Shown piece by piece: positions 5,725-11,096 of a stretch of 11,096 bases of DNA. The position numbers and the translations under genes are program-made. Source of the DNA: Xylophilus ampelinus (GTDB lineage Bacteria; Pseudomonadota; Gammaproteobacteria; Burkholderiales; Burkholderiaceae_C); contig NZ_CABFMN010000010.1 in the NCBI RefSeq assembly GCF_901875635.1, positions 1-11,096 of the forward strand, in the 5' to 3' direction. Each line of letters opens with the position of its first letter. Position 1 is the stretch's first letter. A model generated the notes under the pieces. It did not search any database and was not told the origin of the DNA. It was given only the letters and a program-made list of their open reading frames with translations.

Positions 5725-7161
5725 TCAGTGGGCCGCAACGGCCGCACGCACGCGCAGCGTGCTGCACACGCCGGCCACGGCAGCGCACACCGCCGCCAGC
5801 GTCAGTGCGATCACCGGCCCGCGCCCGTCGTGCGGGCTCCAGACGCTGAAGATCCCCGCGAGCAGCACGGCCGCCAGCGTCTGCCCGGTGAGCCGCGCCG
5901 TGCCCAGCATGCCGCTGGCGGCACCGCTGCGATGCGGCGGCGGCGAGGTCACGATGGTGTGGTTGTTGGGCGACTGGAACAGCCCGAAGCCCAGCCCGCA
6001 CACCGCCATGCGCCAGGCGATGTCGGCGTTCGACGGCTGCGCGGGCAGCGCGGCCAGCAGCGCCAACCCTGTCGCCAGCAGGCCCAGGCCGATGCCGCCG
6101 AGCAGCCCGTCGGGCACGCGTCCGATCAACCGGCCGACGATCGGCCCCATCGCCACGATGGCCAGCGGCCAGGCGGTGATGAGCAGGCCCGCCTGCAGGT
6201 GGCTGCGCCCGTAGGTGTCGAGCAGCAGGAAGGGCAGCGCGATGTACGCCAGCATCTGCGCGCAGAAGGCCGTCACCGAGGTGCCCATCGACAGCGCGAA
6301 GACCGGGATGCGCAGCAGGTCGACCGGGAACAGCGGCGCCACGCGCGTGCGCTGGCGCCGAACGTAGAGCACGCCCACCAGCACGCCCGCGCCCAGCATC
6401 ACGAAGCCGTCGAGCTGCAGCGCGCCGGTCGCGCCCTCGCGCACGCCCAGCCGGTCGGCGCCCACGAACACGAGCGCGAACATCAGAATGTTGAGCAGCA
6501 CGTCCATCGGCGAGATCCGCGCGCCGGCCGTCGGGCCGGTGGCGTTGCGCGGCAAGGCGTACCAGCCGAGCACCAGCACCACCGCGCCCAGTGGCAGGTT
6601 GAGCGCGAAGAGCCAGGGCCACGAAGCCACCGACAGGATCGCCGCCGCCACCGAAGGGCCCGCGACCGAGGCCGTGGCCACCACCATCGAGTTGGTCGCC
6701 ATGCCGCGCCCGAGCTGCGCACGCGGGAAGATCAGCCGCACCAGCGCCGCGTTCACGGCCATGATGCCGGCCGCACCCAGGCCCTGCACCGCGCGCGCAG
6801 CGATCAGCGCGCCGAGCGTCGACGCCACCATGGCGCCCAGCGACGCCACGGCGAAAAGCGCCATGCCCACCAGGTACACCCGCCGGTAGCCGACCAGGTC
6901 GCCCAGCGTGGCCAGCGGCAGCAGCATCACCAGCGTCGCGATCTGGTAGGCGTTGATGACCCAGATGGCCTGCGAGGCCGTGGCGTTGAGCTCGCGAGCG
7001 ATGCCCGGGAGCGCGAGGTTCATGATCGTGCCGTCCAGCACGGCCACGGCGATGCCCAGGATGATGACGAGCATGGCGCGCCGCCGCTGGGGCAGCGGCA
7101 GGCCGTCGATGACTTTCGGCTCGGACGAGGTGACCGCATCCGCGGCGGCCAGGCTCCTCAT
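5725..7161 (-). CDS. MFS transporter, DHA2-like (14-helix) drug exporter
   Basis: A 478-residue major facilitator superfamily protein of the drug:H+ antiporter-2 type. Residues 29-55 carry the first helix with the typical VLDGTIMNLALPGIA motif (41-55). The motif-A loop LGDLVGYRRVYLVG (86-99) follows. A later GPSVAAAIL...WPWLFALNLPLG stretch matches the motif C region of exporters. Length and hydrophobic spacing fit 14 helices. It probably exports a small organic molecule using the proton gradient; the substrate is unknown. I chose ATG 7161 because AGGTGGGG lies eight bases upstream and the short cytoplasmic tail is normal for the family; the longer version from GTG 7224 has no support. No partner membrane-fusion protein or regulator gene is adjacent. 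Confidence 0.9.
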   Translation of the reverse strand: MRSLAAADAVTSSEPKVIDGLPLPQRRRAMLVIILGIAVAVLDGTIMNLALPGIARELNATASQAIWVINAYQIATLVMLLPLATLGDLVGYRRVYLVGMALFAVASLGAMVASTLGALIAARAVQGLGAAGIMAVNAALVRLIFPRAQLGRGMATNSMVVATASVAGPSVAAAILSVASWPWLFALNLPLGAVVLVLGWYALPRNATGPTAGARISPMDVLLNILMFALVFVGADRLGVREGATGALQLDGFVMLGAGVLVGVLYVRRQRTRVAPLFPVDLLRIPVFALSMGTSVTAFCAQMLAYIALPFLLLDTYGRSHLQAGLLITAWPLAIVAMGPIVGRLIGRVPDGLLGGIGLGLLATGLALLAALPAQPSNADIAWRMAVCGLGFGLFQSPNNHTIVTSPPPHRSGAASGMLGTARLTGQTLAAVLLAGIFSVWSPHDGRGPVIALTLAAVCAAVAGVCSTLRVRAAVAAH

Positions 7162-7316
7162 GCGGCCGGCCCCACCTGCCGCCAGGCTTCGGCCTGCGAG
7201 GTGAAGCGACTGGCAGGGTGACACGGTGGCAGGAACATCAAAGGATTGTCGTTGGCTGCCCCGGTCGGCGTGCGCAGCCGCCCGGATATCCCCGTACGCG
7301 GCGTGTCGGGTGGCGG

Positions 7317-7742
7317 TCAGGGCGTGGTGCCGGACTCGTCCTGGGCGGGCGCGCAGGGCTGCGCCACCAATCCGTCGCGCAACTCGGCGCTCGCATCCGC
7401 CAGCCGGCGCAGCGCGCTTGCCATCGCACCGCCGGAGGCATCGTCGCGCGACTGGGCGGACGCCAGCCGCGCCAAACGTTCGGCGCGAAGGATGACGCCC
7501 TCCAGCGTGCGCAGCAGCCGCTCGAGCTCGGCGAGCCCTGGCCGCAGCTGCGCCGACGCGACCGACCGTGCCATGGACTCGGTCTGCGCGGCCGACACGC
7601 CGACCTCGATGGCATCCCCTCGATCCCAGTCGTAGACCACGTCGAGCATCACCAGCAGCTGGAGACTGGACAGGGACAGTTGCGATGCCGCTTCGAGAAG
7701 CGCATCGGCGCGGTCCGCCGTGTCCGGTTTTCCTTGTTCCAT
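7317..7742 (-). CDS. Hypothetical protein, 141 residues
   Basis: I do not recognise a family. The ATG at 7742 has a good ribosome site (GGGGTGAGGG just upstream), and the frame shows normal high-GC codon use, so the gene looks real. The protein is soluble, has no signal peptide, and is almost entirely predicted helix. There is an early hydrophobic stretch (SLSSLQLLVMLDVV), a charged turn with YDWDRGD, and then long Leu/Ala/Arg/Glu-rich helices (LAELERLLRTLEGVILRAERLARLA; shown only as style) that could form a coiled coil or helical bundle. It lies 155 bases upstream of the MFS gene on the same strand, and an AT-rich region precedes it, which is where its promoter should be. A role related to the MFS protein is possible but not shown. 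Confidence 0.65.
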   Translation of the reverse strand: MEQGKPDTADRADALLEAASQLSLSSLQLLVMLDVVYDWDRGDAIEVGVSAAQTESMARSVASAQLRPGLAELERLLRTLEGVILRAERLARLASAQSRDDASGGAMASALRRLADASAELRDGLVAQPCAPAQDESGTTP

Positions 7743-8125
7743 TCCCTCACCCCTCTTCCGACGGCCATGCCCTGCGATCTGGTCAGCGCAGGATTGTTGT
7801 TTGGTATTACCGGATTGAGGGTGTCAGATACAAATGTGGCTGAGTCAGTGAATAGCTTGTGTCAAACGTTATTCAGGTGTGAATGAGTCTGCAATTCGTG
7901 ACCCCGGCCTGCAGCGCAGAGTGGCGCATCGGGCCGAAGCGTGCGACGACCGCCGATCGAGAACCTGCGTGCGGGAGCCCGGCCAGCGGCTCCGGCCGTT
8001 GCCGGCGCACCACATTCCAGCGCCCGGTCCGGTGTGCCCTGCTTCGAGCACCGCGTGCCGCACTGGGCCGTTGAGATAGAACCGCAGCATCTCCAACCAT
8101 CGACATCGAGGACGGCGAGGCGGTC
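7743..8125. other. Divergent intergenic region with an AT-rich island
   Basis: These 383 bases separate the minus-strand hypothetical gene from the plus-strand antiporter. Positions about 7785-7900 are clearly richer in A and T than anything nearby and should hold the divergent promoters. A perfect TTGACA lies on the minus strand at 7865-7860, but no good -10 follows at 17 bases, so I do not call a promoter. Small dyads occur: CTGAGTCAG (7840-7848) and TGAATA / TATTCA (7849-7854 and 7870-7875). Bases 7875-7894 loosely resemble the ends of the element at 743-903. I see nothing convincing in 7900-8110; open frames there on both strands lack ribosome sites and family likeness. Confidence 0.5.
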
Positions 8126-9667
8126 ATGGTCCTTTTCGAAAGCGCGCTGATCCTGATCTCGGTGGCGATCGTGCTGCTGCACCTCACGCGCCAGCTGTCG
8201 ATTCCCTACCCCACCGTGCTGGCGCTGGCCGGGGTCGGCGTGGCCGCCCTGCCGGGCGCGCCTGCCATCGGCATCGACCCGTCGCTGGCACTGGCACTGT
8301 TCATCGCGCCCGCGGTGTTCGACGCCGCCTTCGACTTCCCGCCGCGCGACGTGCGGCGCTACTGGCTCCCCTTGCTGTCGCTGGCGGCCATCGCCGTGGT
8401 GGTGACGACCGCGGTGGTGGCTGCGGTCGGTGTCGCCATGGCCGGGATGCCGCTGGCCGCCGCGATCGCGCTGGGCGCCATCGTGGCGCCGCCCGACGCC
8501 GCGGCCGCCACGGCGGTGCTGGGCCGCTTCTCGCAGTTGCCGCGCAGCACCGTGACGGTGCTCAAGGGCGAAAGCCTGCTCAACGACGCGGTGGCGCTGC
8601 TGATCTTCAGCGCCGCGGTGGGCGTGATGCTGCACCCCGCATCGCTGGGCTCGCTCGCACCGCGGCTGGCAGTGGCCGCGCCGGGCGGGCTGCTGCTCGG
8701 CTGCGCCATGGGCCGGCTCGCCACCTGGGTGATGCCCCTGCTCTACGGCCGGCTCAGCGGCGCGGTCGCGAGCTTCGTGCTGGCCTTCGGCACCTGGATC
8801 GTGGCCGAGCGGCTGGAGTTCTCCGCCGTGCTGGCCATGGTCGCCTGCGGGATGGTCGTGGCGCGCTACGCCCCCGCGCATACGCCGGCGCGCGACCGCA
8901 TCCACGTCTACTCGGTGTGGAACACGGCGGTCTTCCTGCTCAACGTGCTGGCCTTCCTGCTGCTGGGCCTGCAGGCGCGCGCGGTGGTGCAGCGGCTGGC
9001 GCCCGAGGCGCTGGGCGAGGCACTGCGCTTCGTCGGCGCGGTGCTGGTGGCGGTGATCGTCACGCGCATCGTGTGGGTGATGCTGCACAACGTCGTGCTG
9101 CGCTGGTTGTACAAGCGCCGCGGCAAGCGCGTGCCTTCGGTGGCGCAGGGCGTGCTGGCGAGCTGGTGCGGCATGCGCGGGCTGGTCACGCTGGCGACGG
9201 CGCTGGCGCTGCCGGAGGGCTTTCCGCATCGCGACCTGATCGTGCTGAGCGCGCTGGCCGTGGTGCTGGGCACGCTGGTGCTGCAGGGCCTGACGCTCGG
9301 CCCGCTGATCCGCCTGCTGCGCTTTCCGCCCGACGACTCGCTGGCGCGCGAGGTCGCCCAGGCCCGCGCACAGCTCATCGATGCGGGGCTGGCCCGCATC
9401 GCCGACCGTGCCGACGAACCCGCCGTGCGCCTGCGCGAGCTCTATGCCGCCGAGCGCACTGCGGCGCTGCAGGGCCACCGCCCGCGCAGCACGCAGCCCA
9501 TCGACGCGCTCAAGCGCGAGACCCTGATCGGAAAGCGCGCCCGGCTGGCCGAATTGCGCGCCGCGGGCGTGATCGACGACGACGTGTTCCACACGCTCGA
9601 GCACGAGCTGGACTGGGCCGACCTGGCGATGGCGCCGCCCGAGCGCTTCGAGATGGACGAAGCCTGA
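8126..9667 (+). CDS. CPA1-family Na+/H+ antiporter (NhaP/NHE-like)
   Basis: A 513-residue inner-membrane sodium (or potassium):proton exchanger of the CPA1 family. Diagnostic blocks are GAIVAPPDAAAATAVLG (117-133, with D124), KGESLLNDAVALLIF (147-161, with the N153-D154 pair expected to bind the cation) and WCGMRGLVTLATALALP further on, equivalent to the GMRG-V-SLA motif of the family. About twelve helices end near residue 400. The remaining 110 or so residues form a charged, helical cytoplasmic tail of the kind that often tunes activity. The ATG at 8126 has GAGG five bases upstream, and an in-frame stop at 8072 rules out a much longer N-terminus. The gene stands alone and runs towards the OmpA-type gene, separated from it by a hairpin repeat. 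Confidence 0.9.
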   Translation: MVLFESALILISVAIVLLHLTRQLSIPYPTVLALAGVGVAALPGAPAIGIDPSLALALFIAPAVFDAAFDFPPRDVRRYWLPLLSLAAIAVVVTTAVVAAVGVAMAGMPLAAAIALGAIVAPPDAAAATAVLGRFSQLPRSTVTVLKGESLLNDAVALLIFSAAVGVMLHPASLGSLAPRLAVAAPGGLLLGCAMGRLATWVMPLLYGRLSGAVASFVLAFGTWIVAERLEFSAVLAMVACGMVVARYAPAHTPARDRIHVYSVWNTAVFLLNVLAFLLLGLQARAVVQRLAPEALGEALRFVGAVLVAVIVTRIVWVMLHNVVLRWLYKRRGKRVPSVAQGVLASWCGMRGLVTLATALALPEGFPHRDLIVLSALAVVLGTLVLQGLTLGPLIRLLRFPPDDSLAREVAQARAQLIDAGLARIADRADEPAVRLRELYAAERTAALQGHRPRSTQPIDALKRETLIGKRARLAELRAAGVIDDDVFHTLEHELDWADLAMAPPERFEMDEA

Positions 9668-9676
9668 GCACGAGTT

Positions 9677-9716
9677 GCTATGGTTTCGATAGCTGCTCAC
9701 GCCCGTCCCGCGGGCG
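9677..9716 (+). repeat. 40-nt double-hairpin repeat, copy 3
   Basis: GCTAT / ATAGC (9677-9681 and 9689-9693), a six-base spacer, then CGCCCG / CGGGCG (9700-9705 and 9711-9716). Both stems are perfect. Flanking AGTTGC (9673-9678) and GCAACT (9722-9727) are also complementary and could close the unit into a cloverleaf-like form, although that pairing competes for two bases of hairpin 1 and is not seen in the other copies. TTTT follows at 9727-9730. The copy lies between the ends of convergent genes, consistent with a terminator role. Confidence 0.8.
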
Positions 9717-9749
9717 TTGCAGCAACTTTTCGCTTGTAATCTGCGCCGT

Positions 9750-10931
9750 TCAGCCGGCCTCGCAGCCCACCACGCGGAAGTCCACCCGGCGGTCGGCCGC
9801 GTCGACCACGTCGTCGGTGCCGGTGCCGACGATGTTCTCCTTCGAGCCCAGCCCGAGCACGCGCAGCCGCGGCTCCAGCGCCGGCGACAGCGCGACCAGC
9901 CGGCCACGGATGGTGGCCGCGCGGCGCGTCGACAGCGCCTCGTTGAAGGCCTCGCTGCCGGTGGCGCTGGTGTGGCCCTGCACGCGCACGCAAACCGAGG
10001 AGCGCGCCAGCTGCGTCGCGATCTGCCGCATCCACATCGCATAGGCGGCGGTCACCTTCGGGTCGGGCCAGAAGTCCGTGCTGCCGGGCGCAAAGAGGAA
10101 CTTGACGCTCACGCTGTTGGTCGACAGGCCCAGCGCCACGAGCTGGCCGAAGGCCTCCTCGGCCTCGGCCGGCGTGCCCGCCTTCACGGCCGACAGGTAG
10201 ACGCCCGTCAGCACGCGGATCTGGTCGCCGCCGCGCACCGCCGCCGCGCGGTAGGCCGTCAGCGCCTCGCGAAAACGCCCGGCCGCGTACAGCGCCATCG
10301 CCTCCTGCGCCTGGGCGGAGCCGGCAAGCCGGTCGAGGTAGGCGGCATCCGCCGGCTGCTTGGGCGCGGTCGAGGCCGTCTTCACATAACCGTCGAAGCC
10401 GCGGTCGCGCGGCAGCACGGGGCTGTCGCGGAACATGGCCAGCGGTGTCATGTCCACCCCGGTCGCCGAGGCGCGGGCCGAGGACTGCGCGACCACGGTC
10501 CTGCTGCCCAGGTCGACCAGCGCCAGGTTGAGCTGGTAGGCCTTGTCGGCACGCGTCATGGTGCCGACGACCAGGTGCGTCGCCTTGCCCACGCCCTGGG
10601 CATCGAAACGCAGCGCCTCGGAGCCGCGCTCGCGCACGCGCTGGGCGACGATGCGGTCCAGCACCTGCGTGGCGGCGGTTTGCTGGCCGGTGAGGCCGTC
10701 GATGGTGGGGTCGAGCACCAGCACCTTGGGCTTAGTGCCGAAGAGGCCCGCGCTGTCGTCGCCCTGGCGCAGCAGCCCGTCGACGGCCGTCTGCGCCGCC
10801 TGCTCGAAAGGCATCACCTGGGCCTGCACCACCGGCTGCGGCGCCACGCAGGCGGTCAGGGGCAGCGCGGCCAGCACCACGGCCAGGAGCCATCCGCAGC
10901 GGCGGGCGCCGCGGGTCGTCGTCATCGTCAT
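9750..10931 (-). CDS. OmpA-domain outer-membrane lipoprotein
   Basis: A 393-residue lipoprotein counted from the ATG at 10931. A basic N-terminus and hydrophobic stretch lead to the lipobox LTAC, so C28 would be lipidated; Val follows, which fits outer-membrane sorting. Residues about 35-185 (VLVLDPTIDGLTGQQTAAT, then HLVVGTMTRA) resemble CsgG/LpoB/FlgO-like periplasmic domains. Residues about 203-270 look like two TPR-type helical repeats. Residues about 275-388 are an OmpA C-terminal domain (VKFLFAPGSTDF, GHTSATGSEAFNEALSTRRA, DRRVDF). The usual Asp of the GHTD motif is Ser here. I chose 10931 because it overlaps the upstream stop as ATGA; ATG at 10937 and 10925 are alternatives. Similar proteins lie next to serine/threonine kinase genes in Burkholderiales, from memory and not verified. 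Confidence 0.85.
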   Translation of the reverse strand: MTMTTTRGARRCGWLLAVVLAALPLTACVAPQPVVQAQVMPFEQAAQTAVDGLLRQGDDSAGLFGTKPKVLVLDPTIDGLTGQQTAATQVLDRIVAQRVRERGSEALRFDAQGVGKATHLVVGTMTRADKAYQLNLALVDLGSRTVVAQSSARASATGVDMTPLAMFRDSPVLPRDRGFDGYVKTASTAPKQPADAAYLDRLAGSAQAQEAMALYAAGRFREALTAYRAAAVRGGDQIRVLTGVYLSAVKAGTPAEAEEAFGQLVALGLSTNSVSVKFLFAPGSTDFWPDPKVTAAYAMWMRQIATQLARSSVCVRVQGHTSATGSEAFNEALSTRRAATIRGRLVALSPALEPRLRVLGLGSKENIVGTGTDDVVDAADRRVDFRVVGCEAG

Positions 10932-11096
10932 TTGCATTGCTCGCGCAGGTAGGCAAGGTCCTGCTTGCCCAGGGGTTGCAGGGAGGACTGCAGCATCAGG
11001 TCGCTGCAGCGGGCGCCGCGCGGCGCGGGCCGGGCGGCGGAAGGGTCGGGCAGGCCGACGTCGGCCTGCGCGAGCGCCGCGGGGGCCGCACTCGGG
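10928..11096 (-). CDS. Partial CDS, C-terminus of the gene upstream of the OmpA lipoprotein
   Basis: The frame is open from the window edge to TGA at 10930-10928, where it overlaps the lipoprotein start. The 55 visible residues begin Ala/Pro-rich, which looks like a linker, and end in a compact tail with two cysteines: RCSDLMLQSSLQPLGKQDLA, then YLREQCK. I recall similar C-x-D/E-x-L...L-x-x-x-C tails at the end of proteins encoded beside this type of OmpA lipoprotein, including predicted serine/threonine kinases, but the domain that would prove this is outside the window. The overlapping start implies one operon and translational coupling. The frame is well supported; the product is a guess. 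Confidence 0.6.
   Translation of the reverse strand, partial: PSAAPAALAQADVGLPDPSAARPAPRGARCSDLMLQSSLQPLGKQDLAYLREQCK

Noticed and set aside
7282..7296. GGATATCC palindrome between the hypothetical and MFS genes
   Set aside because: A single eight-base palindrome is expected by chance and is not repeated or placed against promoter boxes.
7860..7865. Perfect minus-strand TTGACA as a -35 box for the 141-residue protein gene
   Set aside because: The hexamers at 16-18 bases downstream are poor -10 matches, so a promoter cannot be supported from this alone.
7869..8096. Small minus-strand frame beginning MEMLRFYLNGP in the 7743-8125 gap
   Set aside because: No ribosome site, no recognisable family, and it ends within the AT-rich promoter-like region. 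Kept only as a weak possibility.
7862..10042. A long minus-strand open frame of 726 codons opposite the NhaP-type antiporter
   Set aside because: Its composition is His/Gln/Arg-rich with no domain pattern, while the plus strand carries clear antiporter motifs and a ribosome site. It is a shadow frame.
1..11096. CRISPR array, tRNA, rRNA, toxin-antitoxin pair, phage defence cluster
   Set aside because: I looked for regular direct repeats, tRNA-like ends, paired small overlapping genes and defence domains on both strands and found none.

Overview
The window is very GC-rich, densely coded DNA. The proteins closely resemble what is typical of Burkholderiales, and the family Comamonadaceae (Variovorax/Acidovorax-like) is the best guess. 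Support for this comes from the DUF2239 protein, the PqiA pair, the OmpA-type lipoprotein downstream of what may be a kinase gene, and short intergenic hairpin repeats of a kind I associate with that family. This is an inference from protein and repeat style; no rRNA gene is present. I see no CRISPR array, tRNA, transposase or phage gene. It looks like a chromosomal region rich in envelope and transport genes.

Layout. Positions 1-736 (minus strand) hold two overlapping genes: a single-domain PqiA-type membrane protein and the first 38 codons of a second gene, probably another PqiA. Positions 737-1155 are a 419-base divergent intergenic region. It contains a 161-base element with 27-base imperfect terminal inverted repeats, an isolated minus-strand terminator, a worn copy of a 40-base double-hairpin repeat, and a palindrome-rich promoter. 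Positions 1156-3977 (plus) hold DUF2239, a MATE efflux pump and a glutathione S-transferase-like protein, plausibly one transcription unit. Positions 4060-5331 (plus) encode a CPA2 cation:proton antiporter, and 5436-5636 (plus) a 66-residue conserved-looking small protein. Positions 5725-7161 (minus) encode a 14-helix DHA2-type MFS exporter, and 7317-7742 (minus) a 141-residue protein of unknown function. Positions 8126-9667 (plus) encode a CPA1/NhaP-type Na+/H+ antiporter. Positions 9750-11096 (minus) hold an OmpA-domain lipoprotein and the end of the gene before it.

Themes. Six of the nine complete protein genes encode membrane proteins or transport-associated proteins: two proton-coupled cation antiporters of unrelated subfamilies, two drug/metabolite exporters (MATE and MFS), a PqiA protein and an outer-membrane lipoprotein. 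A GST beside a MATE pump fits xenobiotic conjugation and export, but that link is inferred.

The most interesting non-coding signal is a 40-nucleotide bipartite hairpin unit that occurs three times with identical internal spacing (1031, 5652, 9677). Two copies sit between convergent genes, where they may end transcription. The second is the divergent region at 737-1155, with a MITE-like element touching the pqiA start, a possible leaderless promoter with paired operator-like palindromes, and an orphan terminator that may end an antisense or small RNA. I did not find a clear new multi-gene system. The lipoprotein module at the right edge is the best protein-level candidate for follow-up.
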